A stretch of DNA of 39,402 nucleotides from Marinimicrococcus sp033875255 (GTDB lineage Bacteria; Pseudomonadota; Alphaproteobacteria; Geminicoccales; Geminicoccaceae). Positions within the stretch are counted from its first letter, which is position 1; every line of letters starts with the position of its first letter. Positions 24,326 to 32,391 of this stretch are shown in pieces. The DNA is taken from the NCBI GenBank assembly GCA_033875255.1, contig JAWZSN010000037.1, forward strand, positions 1 to 39,402, in the 5' to 3' direction. The position numbers were made by a program, and so were the translations under genes. The notes beneath the pieces are model-generated. The model was not told the DNA's origin. It was given only the letters and a program-made list of their open reading frames with translations, and did no database searches.

Positions 24326-26347
24326 ATGCGCAAGATCGACTCCTCCTCCCCCCAGCCCACACCCGCCCACCGGCAGGGCCTGGGTCGGCGTCTGCGGCTG
24401 GGGGCCGCGGTGCTGCGCTGGCGGATCGCGAGCCGGCTGCCGGCGAGCCCGCGCCAGCTGGTGATCGTCGCGCACGACCTGGTGGTGGCGGCGCTGAGCT
24501 TCGCCATGGCGGTGATCCTGCGCTTCGGCACCACCGAGCTCGGGCCCGAGCGGATCGACGCGCTGGTCCAGGGGGTGCCGCTGTTCACCCTCGTGGCAGG
24601 CTTGTGCTTTCTCTATTTCGGGGTGCATCGCGAGGTCTGGCGCTATGCCTCGACCTCCAACCTCCTGACCATCATGCAGGCCTCGACGGTCGCCGTCCTG
24701 GTCTTCTTCCTGATCTCCTTCACCGTCGACCGGACCCACGGCATTCCCCGCTCGGTGCCGTTGATCCAGTGGTTCGTGCTGATCGTCATGCTGGGCGGGC
24801 CGCGCTTCCTCTACCGGCTGCTCGTCCAATATCGCGGCCGGCAGAACGCCGAGGGCATGGGGCCGATCCCGGTGCTGCTGGTCGGCGCCGAGGAAGGGGC
24901 CGCCCTGTTCCTGCGGGCGCTGCAGCACGAGACGCGGCAGCTCTACCGGGCGGTCGGCATCCTCGACATGGTACGTGGCGACCGCGGCCGGCAGATCCTC
25001 GACGTGCCGGTGCTGGGCACGGTCGAGGAGCTGCCGCGGGCCCTGCGCCAGCTCGAGGTGCGCGGCCTGCGCCCGCAGAAGATCGTGGTGACGGTGCCCC
25101 TGGGCGGCGAGCGGATGCGCGAGCTGGTGACCCAGGCCGAGCGCCACAAGCTCACCGTCTGCCGGCTGCCCTCGCTCACCGACTTCCGCCAGGCCTTCGA
25201 CGACGGACGGCTGGAGCTGCGGCCGGTGCAGCTCGAGGATCTTCTCGGACGCCCCCAGGTGGTGCTCGACCAGGCCGCCATCGATGCCCTGGTGCATGGC
25301 CGCCGGGTGCTGATCACCGGCGCCGGCGGCTCGATCGGCAGCGAGCTGGTGCGCCAGATCGCCAGGCTCGGCCCGGCGCGGCTCGTGCTGATGGATTCCG
25401 GCGAGTACAATCTCTACGCCATCGACCACGAGATCGCCGCCCGCCACACCGAGCTGCCGCGCGCCGCCCTGCTGTGCGACGTGCGCGACCGCGAGCGGGT
25501 CGCCCGCATCTTCGCCGAGCACCAGCCCGAGCTGGTGTTCCACGCCGCCGCCCTCAAGCACGTGCCGCTGGTCGAGCTCAACCCGCCCGAGGGGGTCCTC
25601 ACCAACGTCATGGGCACCCGCAACATCGCCGACGCGGCGCTCGCCTGCGGCGCGCTCGCCATGGTGCAGATCTCCACCGACAAGGCGGTCAACCCGACCA
25701 ACGTCATGGGGGCCACCAAGCGGCTTGCCGAGTTCTACTGCCAGGCCCTCGACCTCGAGGCGCCGACCCTGGCCATCAAGGGACGCCCGCCGACCCGCTT
25801 CATGACGGTGCGCTTCGGCAACGTCCTGGGCTCCTCGGGCTCGGTGGTGCCGATGTTCCAAAAACAGCTCGAGCAGGGCGGCCCGCTGACCGTCACCCAT
25901 CCCGACATCAAGCGCTACTTCATGACCATCCGCGAGGCGGTCGAGCTGGTGCTTCAGGCCTCGGCGCACGGGATCCGCGACGACGCGGCGCGCGGCCGGA
26001 TCTTCGTGCTCGACATGGGCGAGCCGGTGCGGATCGTCGACGTCGCCCGGCAGATGATCCGTCTGGCCGGCCTCGAGCCGGAGAAGGACGTGGCCATCAG
26101 CATCGTGGGCCTCAGGCCCGGCGAGAAGCTCTACGAGGAGCTGTTCGACACCGCCGAGCAGCGCCTGCCGGCGGTGGTGCCCGGCGTCATGGGGGCGGTC
26201 TTCCGGTCGATCGAGATCGAGCGGCTGCTGCGCGCCTTCGAGGAGCTCGGCGAGGCCGCCCGCCAGGGCGACGAGGCGGCGATCCGCGCGGTCATCGCCC
26301 GCATCATCCCGGGCTACGCCTCGTCCCTCGCAGCCGACGCCGCCTGA
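24326..26347 (+). CDS. Polytopic nucleotide-sugar 4,6-dehydratase (CapD/WbpM/PglF family)
   Basis: About 673 residues. Four membrane segments in the first 165 residues; CoA-binding-like Rossmann region 180-300 (VLLVGAEEGAALFLRAL); catalytic SDR domain 320-640 with GAGGSIGSE (332-340), DxxDR region, HAAALKHVPLVE (406-417), STDKAVNPTNVMGATKR (450-466) and PGEKLYEEL. The catalytic triad has Met at 461 and K465, the S-M-K form known from long WbpM-type enzymes, rather than Tyr. Predicted reaction: UDP-HexNAc to the 4-keto-6-deoxy sugar on the cytosolic membrane face. ATG at 24326 is preferred because its N-terminus looks natural, but AGGGA is too close to it; GTG at 24266 is an alternative. It ends 7 bp from the convergent spermidine synthase-like gene. 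Confidence 0.93.
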   Translation: MRKIDSSSPQPTPAHRQGLGRRLRLGAAVLRWRIASRLPASPRQLVIVAHDLVVAALSFAMAVILRFGTTELGPERIDALVQGVPLFTLVAGLCFLYFGVHREVWRYASTSNLLTIMQASTVAVLVFFLISFTVDRTHGIPRSVPLIQWFVLIVMLGGPRFLYRLLVQYRGRQNAEGMGPIPVLLVGAEEGAALFLRALQHETRQLYRAVGILDMVRGDRGRQILDVPVLGTVEELPRALRQLEVRGLRPQKIVVTVPLGGERMRELVTQAERHKLTVCRLPSLTDFRQAFDDGRLELRPVQLEDLLGRPQVVLDQAAIDALVHGRRVLITGAGGSIGSELVRQIARLGPARLVLMDSGEYNLYAIDHEIAARHTELPRAALLCDVRDRERVARIFAEHQPELVFHAAALKHVPLVELNPPEGVLTNVMGTRNIADAALACGALAMVQISTDKAVNPTNVMGATKRLAEFYCQALDLEAPTLAIKGRPPTRFMTVRFGNVLGSSGSVVPMFQKQLEQGGPLTVTHPDIKRYFMTIREAVELVLQASAHGIRDDAARGRIFVLDMGEPVRIVDVARQMIRLAGLEPEKDVAISIVGLRPGEKLYEELFDTAEQRLPAVVPGVMGAVFRSIEIERLLRAFEELGEAARQGDEAAIRAVIARIIPGYASSLAADAA

Positions 26348-26358
26348 GCGGGGCTCAG
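26344..26358. repeat. Palindrome holding two convergent stop codons
   Basis: CTGAGC and GCTCAG form perfect 6-bp arms around GGG. The TGA stop of the dehydratase (26345-26347) and the TGA stop of the minus-strand gene (26355-26357) sit symmetrically in the two arms. It could act as a short bidirectional hairpin, although no T-tract follows. Confidence 0.5.
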
Positions 26359-28682
26359 CGCAGCAGCCGGCCGCGCGGCGGCGGCGTCTCGAAGCGGTAG
26401 TCGAGCGTCGCGCGCGCCGCTTGACCGCGGTTCACCGCCAGCACCTCCCGCCAGGGATAGGTGAGGAAATATTCGCTGTTGGGTCGCAGGTCGCGATTCT
26501 CCGGAACGCCCTCGGTCGCCTCGAGGATCCGCGCCCGGTCGGCCTCGATCCGGCCGAGAAGCGCTGCCGCCGGCCCCGGCAGGCCCGCCACGCGCCAGCC
26601 GATCGGCGCGGTCGAGGCGAGGTAGAATTCTCCGCCCAGCCGCAGCAGCGCCGGGAAGACCAGCGCCATGGTGCGAGCGCTGGCGTAGCTGTCGGCGGTG
26701 GCCAGGGCGATCATGCCGCCGGGCTCGAGACGGTCACGCAGCAGCTCGAGGAACTCCCGCGAATAGAGGTTGGTGTAGTAGGCGTGCCCGGCCGGCAACG
26801 GGAACATGAGAACGAAATCGAAGCGCTCCCGGGGATTTGCCAGCAGCCAGCGCCGTCCGTCGTCGACCACGTAACGCAGCCGCCGGTCGCCGAACACGCG
26901 GCGGCCGCGGGGGGTGCCCTCGAGCAGGCGGCGCAGCCCGGCGTCGAGCTCGACCACGGTGAGGCTCTCGACCTCCGGCCGGTCCAGCGCCACCTCGACC
27001 ATCTGCGCATCGCCCAGGCCGATCACCAGCACCCGCCGTGGCCGGGGATGCGCCGCCAGGGCCCATTCCTCGTCGTGCCACCCCTTCCTCGCGGCCGCCG
27101 CGCGGGGGTCGCCGTCGGCCGGTACCGGATCGAGCCGGCCGTGCTGGGAGCCGCCCACATAGAGGCGGGTTTGATGCAGCACCTTCGCTTCCTCGGGAAA
27201 CGTCAGCACCCGATCCTGGCGACGCAGCGCCACGACGCCGGTGCGGGTCTCGACGAAGGTGAACTCGACGCCCGGCAGGCCGGCCAGATGCACGGCGCGC
27301 AGCAAGGCGCCCTTTTCCGGAAAGACCAGCAGCGCCAGCAGAAGGGTCGCCAGCACAACGGCCAGCGGCCGCCCTGGCCTCGGCCGGGTCCACAGCAGCG
27401 TCAAAGCGGCGCTCGCCGCTGCCAGCACCGCCACCGCCTGCAGGGCGATCTCGCTGCCGAAGCGGTCGAGCAGCCAGAAGCCGGCCAGCAGCGCACCGGC
27501 GCTCGAGCCAAGGATGTTGGCGAGGTAGAGACCGCCCAGCGAGCGCCCCAGCCGAGCGAGGCTGGCGCTGCCGGCGCGGATCAGCGCCGGGAAACCCACC
27601 CCCATGGCGAGCGTCGGCACCGCCAGGAACAGCACCGACCAAAAGAAGATGTCGATGGCCGAATAGAGGGTCACGAGGTCGATCTCGCCGGCGAGGAGTG
27701 CGGGATCGGGCCGGTAGGTGATGAAGAAGGAGGCGGTCAGGAGATGGCGTAGCCCCGGCAGGCCGGCGCCGTGCGCCAGCAGCAGCGCCAGAGCGAGCAG
27801 CCACAAGGCGATCACCAGCTGGCTCAGCGCGAAGCGGCGCAGGGCTGCGGCCGGGCTGGCGGCACCGCGCCACAAGAGCGAGCCCAGGGCGATGCCGCTC
27901 AAAAAGACGAAGAGCAGCGTCCCGAACGTGTAGGCGGAGCCTTTGAGGAGAATGACGAGCAGCCGGTAGGCGGTAAGCTGGAAGCCCAGCGCCACGAGCC
28001 CGCTCATGGCCGCCAGCCCCCAGACCAGCGGCCAGGGCGGCACCGCCGTCGCCGAAGGGGCCGGCGCCGGTCCTCCCGCAAGGGCGCCGCCCGGCCGGCC
28101 GAACAGCAGCGCCACGCCGAGCGCCAAAGCGAGATTCAGCCCGGCCGCCAGGCGGACGGCGCCGTCGAAGCCGAAAAGCCCGATCAGCAGCCAGGCGGTG
28201 AGCAGGGCGCCGAGGGCCGCACCGGCGGTGTTGAGGCCGTAGAGATGGGCCACCCGGCGGCCGAGCAGTGCCTCCTCGCCGATCACCGCGCGGGCCATCA
28301 AGGGCAGGGTGGCGCCCATCAAGAGGGTCGGCGGCAGCAGCAGGGCCCCTTCCAGCGGCACCAGCACGGCAAGGCCGGCGCCGGCCTGGCTGCGGCCGGC
28401 GAGCGCCATCACATGAAGGCTGGCGAGCCCGTAGAGGCCGGTCAGGAGCTCGGCCAAAGCGTAGAGCAGGCCCGGCCGGCGCACCCGGTCGGCGAGACGG
28501 CCGCCCCAAAGCGAGCCCAGCCCCAAGCCCAGCATGAAGACCGCCACGGCGATTGCGGTCGAATAGACGTCGACCCCGAAATAGAGGGTCAAAACCCGCT
28601 GCCAGACCACCTGGTAGGCCAGAGCGGGCATGCCCGAGACGAAGAACAGCCCGTAGGCCAAGGCGAGGTCGGTGCGCCGCAA
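26355..28682 (-). CDS. Membrane-fused spermidine synthase-like protein (MFS-like plus SpeE-like), catalytic aspartates missing
   Basis: 775 residues. The N-terminal 540 residues form about 12-14 membrane segments, opening with the family-typical LFFVSGMPALAYQVVWQRVL. The cytosolic C-terminal domain (about 549-760) has a Rossmann methyltransferase-like fold: VIGLGDAQMVEVAL (motif I, usually GGGDG), VVELD near 577-580 and VVDDGRRWLL near 606-615. The catalytic Asp-x-x-Asp site of aminopropyltransferases reads FPLPAG at about 627-632, so normal spermidine synthesis is unlikely. TTG at 28682 has GGAG 9 nt upstream, and no ATG precedes the first membrane segment. Relatives with this fusion are widespread and poorly characterised. 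It is leftward, after the O-antigen ligase-like gene, with an 84-bp gap. Confidence 0.88.
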   Translation of the reverse strand: MRRTDLALAYGLFFVSGMPALAYQVVWQRVLTLYFGVDVYSTAIAVAVFMLGLGLGSLWGGRLADRVRRPGLLYALAELLTGLYGLASLHVMALAGRSQAGAGLAVLVPLEGALLLPPTLLMGATLPLMARAVIGEEALLGRRVAHLYGLNTAGAALGALLTAWLLIGLFGFDGAVRLAAGLNLALALGVALLFGRPGGALAGGPAPAPSATAVPPWPLVWGLAAMSGLVALGFQLTAYRLLVILLKGSAYTFGTLLFVFLSGIALGSLLWRGAASPAAALRRFALSQLVIALWLLALALLLAHGAGLPGLRHLLTASFFITYRPDPALLAGEIDLVTLYSAIDIFFWSVLFLAVPTLAMGVGFPALIRAGSASLARLGRSLGGLYLANILGSSAGALLAGFWLLDRFGSEIALQAVAVLAAASAALTLLWTRPRPGRPLAVVLATLLLALLVFPEKGALLRAVHLAGLPGVEFTFVETRTGVVALRRQDRVLTFPEEAKVLHQTRLYVGGSQHGRLDPVPADGDPRAAAARKGWHDEEWALAAHPRPRRVLVIGLGDAQMVEVALDRPEVESLTVVELDAGLRRLLEGTPRGRRVFGDRRLRYVVDDGRRWLLANPRERFDFVLMFPLPAGHAYYTNLYSREFLELLRDRLEPGGMIALATADSYASARTMALVFPALLRLGGEFYLASTAPIGWRVAGLPGPAAALLGRIEADRARILEATEGVPENRDLRPNSEYFLTYPWREVLAVNRGQAARATLDYRFETPPPRGRLLR

Positions 28683-28766
28683 GAATTGGGTCTCCGCCGG
28701 CCGAATCTCCGGAAAAGACCATATTTAACCCATGCCCGCGACGGCGGGCGAGACGTCGAGAGGCGA

Positions 28767-30113
28767 TCAGCGGTCGGCGATGCGGTCCGGCAGCACCAGC
28801 GCCAGCGGCCGCACCAGGAGCAGGCCGAGCGTGGTCCACAGGAAGCGGACCTCGTTGAGGGCGCCGCTCATCATGGCGAACAGGAAGCTGGCGCTGAACA
28901 GCATGAGCACGCACAGCAGGACCGGCTCGTGGCGTAGCCGGTCGAGCCCGAGGCGGCGCAGCGCCAGCACGAAGCAGGCGGCGAGCAGCGCCAGCCCCAC
29001 AATGCCGGTCTCGAAGAGGGCTTCGAGAAAGATGTTGTGGGGGAAGGTGCGGAAATCGAAGCCCAGATACATGATGCCGAACGAGCCGATCCCGTGACCC
29101 ATCAGCGGGGCCTGCGCCCAACCCTTCAGGGCGAAGGCGAAATAGGACAAGCGGTGGGTGGTCGAGCTGTCCTCCGCTCCCTGGCTGAACAGGAAGCCGA
29201 AGCGCATCAGGGTCCAGGTCATCTCGCCGCTGGCGATTGCCCAGACTATCCCGGCCATCCCGCCCAGGATCACCAGCAGCACGAGGATCTGCGAGCGGTG
29301 CAGCAACAGGCGGCGCCCGGCGAGGCGGACATGGACAGCCATCGGTATCAGCATGGCCAGCGCCAGGGCGACGATCGGGCTGCGCCCGCCGATCACGAAC
29401 AGGGTCAGCGTCAGAAGGCCGAACAGCAGGCCGGCCAGGATCCAGCGCAGCGTCAGGGGCGGCGCGTAGATCAGCACGGTGAAGGCGATGATGGCGCCCG
29501 CCCCGATCACCGTGCCGGCCCCCAGATAGTCGCCGGACTTGATGAAGCCGAGCTCGGTGAAGTTGCCGAGCCCGTAGAAGCTTATCCAGTCCACCGCGAT
29601 CAGGATGGCGAACAAGGTGAGCAGCGCCAGGAAGCGCACCAGCCGGATGCGCCGGTTGGCGATCACCAAGGCCCCGCCCATGAGGCTCCACAGATTGAGG
29701 CTCAAGAGCTCGCTGAGCTTGGAAAAGCCGTAGAGCGGTCCCGGCGTCCAGGCGTAGCTCGCCGTGGCCCACAGGAGGAAGGCCATGAACATCATCACCA
29801 GCCGCAGACCCGGCAGGTAGATCTGCTCGCGCCAGATCACCGTGACGCCGACGGCGAAGCTGGCCAGGAAGAACAGCAGGGTGATGTCGACCGGCACCCA
29901 GGAAAAGCGCGGGTCGGCCTTGAAGCGGCCGGCGAACAGGAACAGGACGAAGAGGGTCTCGAAGGAGAGGAGGTGCAGCGCCAGGCGCCGCACCACCCGC
30001 ATCCCGGCGGCGAGGTCGACGGCGATCGGCGAGGCGCCCGGCAGCGCCCGGCCGCCAGACGGCACGACGTCCTCGAAGTGAGTGGCCCGCCCGGGCCGCG
30101 CGCGCACAAGCAT
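28767..30113 (-). CDS. O-antigen ligase/polymerase-like membrane protein (Wzy_C family)
   Basis: 448 residues with roughly 10-12 hydrophobic segments and the family's large periplasmic loop in the second half. The signature PHNIFLEALFETGIVGLALL follows SYFAFALKGWAQAPLMGHGIGSFG, the usual position of the catalytic-loop region of WaaL/Wzy proteins. It would join undecaprenyl-linked repeat units to one another or to an acceptor on the periplasmic side. The start is uncertain. ATG at 30113 gives a long Arg/Pro-rich leader with GGAGG 12 nt upstream; ATG at about 30002 (MRVVRRLALHLL) begins near the first membrane helix. It is divergent from the flippase gene, with about 160 bp between, and transcribed toward the spermidine synthase-like gene. 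Confidence 0.88.
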   Translation of the reverse strand: MLVRARPGRATHFEDVVPSGGRALPGASPIAVDLAAGMRVVRRLALHLLSFETLFVLFLFAGRFKADPRFSWVPVDITLLFFLASFAVGVTVIWREQIYLPGLRLVMMFMAFLLWATASYAWTPGPLYGFSKLSELLSLNLWSLMGGALVIANRRIRLVRFLALLTLFAILIAVDWISFYGLGNFTELGFIKSGDYLGAGTVIGAGAIIAFTVLIYAPPLTLRWILAGLLFGLLTLTLFVIGGRSPIVALALAMLIPMAVHVRLAGRRLLLHRSQILVLLVILGGMAGIVWAIASGEMTWTLMRFGFLFSQGAEDSSTTHRLSYFAFALKGWAQAPLMGHGIGSFGIMYLGFDFRTFPHNIFLEALFETGIVGLALLAACFVLALRRLGLDRLRHEPVLLCVLMLFSASFLFAMMSGALNEVRFLWTTLGLLLVRPLALVLPDRIADR

Positions 30114-30275
30114 GAGGCAGGATAGGCCTCCGGGTCCCTGCGTATGTCAACCGTCGGCACGAGCGCGGCGGGCGGTTGACCCGGTACCCGGGGATGCGGC
30201 TATGGACGGCACCCCGTGCCGGTCGTCACCCTCGCTGCCGCGGGAGCCGGTGCGGTGGGGAGGATGCCGGTAAGC

Positions 30276-31589
30276 ATGCGTCAGCTCGTCTCGAAGCTTC
30301 TGCCGAGCAGTCCCTTCATGCGGCGGCTGATGCTGCTCGCCAGCTCGACGGCGGCGGCCCAGGCGGTGCTGATCCTCGTCTCGCCGATCCTCACCCGCCT
30401 CTACGGGCCCGAGGATTTCGGCTATTTCACCGTCTTCACGACGCTGCTGGGGATCTTCGGCACCGCCGCCTGCCTGCGCTACGAGGCGGCGATCCCGATC
30501 TGCCGCAACGACGGCACCGCCTCGCTGGTGGTTCGCGCGGCGGTGCTCGCCGCCCTCGGCATGGCGCTCTTGCTGGCGCTGGTCTTATGGCTTGCCGGCG
30601 GGGCGCTCGCCGCCCGGCTGGGGCTGCCGGCGGACTCGCCGCTGCTGTGGTGGCTGCCTCCCGGGGTGGCGGCCACCGGGCTGTTCTTCGCCCTCGACGG
30701 CTGGGCCCTCAAGCAGGGGGCGATGCGGGTCCTGGCGCTGTCCAAGCTGTGGCAGTCGACCGGCCAGGCGGCCCTCCAGCTCGGCCTTTGGCTGCTCGGC
30801 CCCGCCGGCCTGGTAGCCGGCTACATTCTGGGCTACCTGGCGGGTATCCTGCCGATCCTGCGCCAGATGCCGCCCGAAAAAAGGCGGCTGTTCCGCGGCC
30901 TGCGGCCCCGCCGCACCGCCGCCATGGCCTGGCGCTACCGGCGCTTCCCGTTCCTGGGGACCGGCGCCATCATGCTCAACAGCACCACCCGGCTCCTGCC
31001 GGCTTTGCTGCTGGCGGTGCTCTACGGGCCGGTGGTGGCCGGCTGGTACGGGCTCGCCCAGCGGGTGGTGGGCATCCCCATCCGCCTGATCGGCATCGCC
31101 GCGAGCCAGGTCTACACGGCCGAATCGGCCCGCCTGCAGCCGCACCAGTATGGCGAGCTCTACCCGCTCTTCATGGCGACCGCGGTGCGCCTGGCGCTCT
31201 TCGGCGTCGCCTGGCTGGGCGGGCTGGCGCTTGCCGGCCCCTGGGTCTTCGCCCTGGTCTTCGGGTCCGAGTGGTGGGAGAGCGGCGAGCTCGTGCGGCT
31301 GCTCTTGCCGATGTATCTGGCCATGTTCGTCATGGTGCCGATCGCCCATACCCTGAACCTGTTCGAGCGCCAGGACCTGGTGCTGGCCCTCGATATCTTC
31401 AGCGCCGTGGTGCTGGCCGGCAGCTTCCTCGCCGGCTGGTGGTGGGAGCTCGGCTACGGGCTCACCGTGGGCCTCTACAGCCTCGGCATGGCGGTCTCCT
31501 ATACCGTCTATTTCCTGCTTGCCCGGCGGCTGCTGCGCGCTGCCGGCGGCAGAAAAAATCCCCCTCCGCTGGCCGGCACCGCGGAATAA
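30276..31589 (+). CDS. Polysaccharide flippase (Wzx-like, MOP superfamily)
   Basis: About 437 residues and 12 or so membrane helices. The opening LMLLASSTAAAQAVLILVSPILTRLYGPEDFGYFTVF is characteristic of Wzx/O-antigen translocases, and RYEAAIPI follows. It would flip undecaprenyl-PP-linked oligosaccharide units to the periplasm for the ligase/polymerase-like protein encoded divergently. ATG at 30276 is chosen; an upstream ATG at 30264 abuts GGGGAGG too closely, which itself is spaced 12 nt from 30276. The gene ends with TAA and is followed by a 283-bp leader for the secreted-protein genes. Flippase and ligase define a Wzx/Wzy-style pathway, but initiating and export partners are not in the window. 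Confidence 0.9.
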   Translation: MRQLVSKLLPSSPFMRRLMLLASSTAAAQAVLILVSPILTRLYGPEDFGYFTVFTTLLGIFGTAACLRYEAAIPICRNDGTASLVVRAAVLAALGMALLLALVLWLAGGALAARLGLPADSPLLWWLPPGVAATGLFFALDGWALKQGAMRVLALSKLWQSTGQAALQLGLWLLGPAGLVAGYILGYLAGILPILRQMPPEKRRLFRGLRPRRTAAMAWRYRRFPFLGTGAIMLNSTTRLLPALLLAVLYGPVVAGWYGLAQRVVGIPIRLIGIAASQVYTAESARLQPHQYGELYPLFMATAVRLALFGVAWLGGLALAGPWVFALVFGSEWWESGELVRLLLPMYLAMFVMVPIAHTLNLFERQDLVLALDIFSAVVLAGSFLAGWWWELGYGLTVGLYSLGMAVSYTVYFLLARRLLRAAGGRKNPPPLAGTAE

Positions 31590-31872
31590 AAGCAGGCCAT
31601 CCCCGTCCTGCCTGTAACCGAGAGTGGCAACGAAACTGAGGTGTAAAACCTCAGAGTGTCGTCGCTGGCGGCCGAGACAGGGATCGTGATGGCACAATTC
31701 CTCTGAGAAGAGCGGCGGGGAGGCATGGCTCACATCATGCCCCATGCCTTGCCGCGGGCTGTGCCATCTGCTGATAAATAACATAAAATTTTTCCGTTAA
31801 TTATCTAAAAAACAAGAATTTTTTATAGAAAAAGCATCCAATTTCAAGGATGCGCAGGAAGGAGACAAGACG
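31590..31872 (+). promoter_or_regulatory. Structured, AT-rich leader before the CHEY-module genes
   Basis: No gene is seen in these 283 bp. A perfect 7-bp hairpin (CTGAGGT...ACCTCAG) lies near 31637-31655, and GGCATGG can pair with CCATGCC near 31722-31748. After 31770 the sequence turns strongly AT-rich up to about 31845. Promoter-like hexamers exist (TTGCCG at 31749 with GATAAA 18 bp on; TATAGA at 31824-31829), all weak. The abrupt composition change and length suggest a regulated promoter. No riboswitch class I know fits. Confidence 0.4.
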
Positions 31873-32166
31873 ATGATCGACCCACGCTCCGGACGGGTCC
31901 CCCCCTCTGCGACGCTGCGCATGGCAAGCCTGGCGGCACTCCTGCTGCCCGCGTTCCTGCTCCCTGCGGCTCCAGCCCTGGCGTGCCACGAATATGTGAG
32001 TCCGAGCGACGGGCAGAGCGGCTGCGGCGCCTACCGCCGCGACCGCGAGAATGGCAGCTACCAGAGCGGCTCTTCCTCCAGCGGCTCAAGCAGCCCCGGC
32101 AGCTCGGACAGCTCCGGACCGGACGCCGGCTCCGGCTCGGGCGGCACCGACAAAGCCTGCACCTGA
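31873..32166 (+). CDS. Small secreted protein with a CHEY-type Cys module
   Basis: 97 residues; function unknown. A Sec signal peptide (hydrophobic about 18-36) ends ALA before C38, giving a mature protein of about 60 residues that begins CHEYVSP. The conserved module is C38-H39-E40-Y41-V42-S43-P44, DGQ, GCGAYRRDR and NGSYQ (to about 64), followed by a Ser/Gly-rich tail. C38 and C51 might form a disulfide, or C38 and H39 might bind metal. ATG at 31873 has an excellent AAGGAG 8 nt upstream. The next gene, 24 bp on, carries the same module behind a Tat signal. This protein looks like the N-terminal module of that neighbour, copied and cut at the linker. High expression is suggested by the strong ribosome site. 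Confidence 0.8.
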   Translation: MIDPRSGRVPPSATLRMASLAALLLPAFLLPAAPALACHEYVSPSDGQSGCGAYRRDRENGSYQSGSSSSGSSSPGSSDSSGPDAGSGSGGTDKACT

Positions 32167-32391
32167 CCCGCAGCCCCGGAGAGCCAGACCATGACCAGCT
32201 CCGCCACCACCAAGCGGAACAGCCGTCGCCAGCTCCTGCTGGGCGGCATCGCCCTCGCCACGCCGTTCCTCTGGCGCCCGCGCGAGGCCTTCGCCTGCCA
32301 CGAATATGTGAGCCCGGTCGACGGGCAGGGCGGCTGCGGCGCCTACCGCCGTGATCGCGACAACGGCTCCTACCAGGACGGCTCGTCCTCA
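31981..32391 (+). repeat. Direct repeat encoding the CHEY module in two adjacent genes
   Basis: Positions 31981-32079 and 32293-32391 align without gaps over 99 bp with 15 mismatches by my count (about 85 % identity). Many differences are at third codon positions. This is a tandem partial gene duplication under protein-level constraint. Confidence 0.85.

Noticed and set aside
26734..30150. A 1138-codon open frame on the minus strand overlapping the ligase-like and spermidine synthase-like genes
   Set aside because: It is a shifted frame of two clear membrane proteins; the translation is Arg/Pro/Ala-rich and unlike a protein.
31590..31872. A c-di-GMP or other riboswitch in the leader
   Set aside because: Hairpins are present, but none of the conserved riboswitch motifs I know could be matched.
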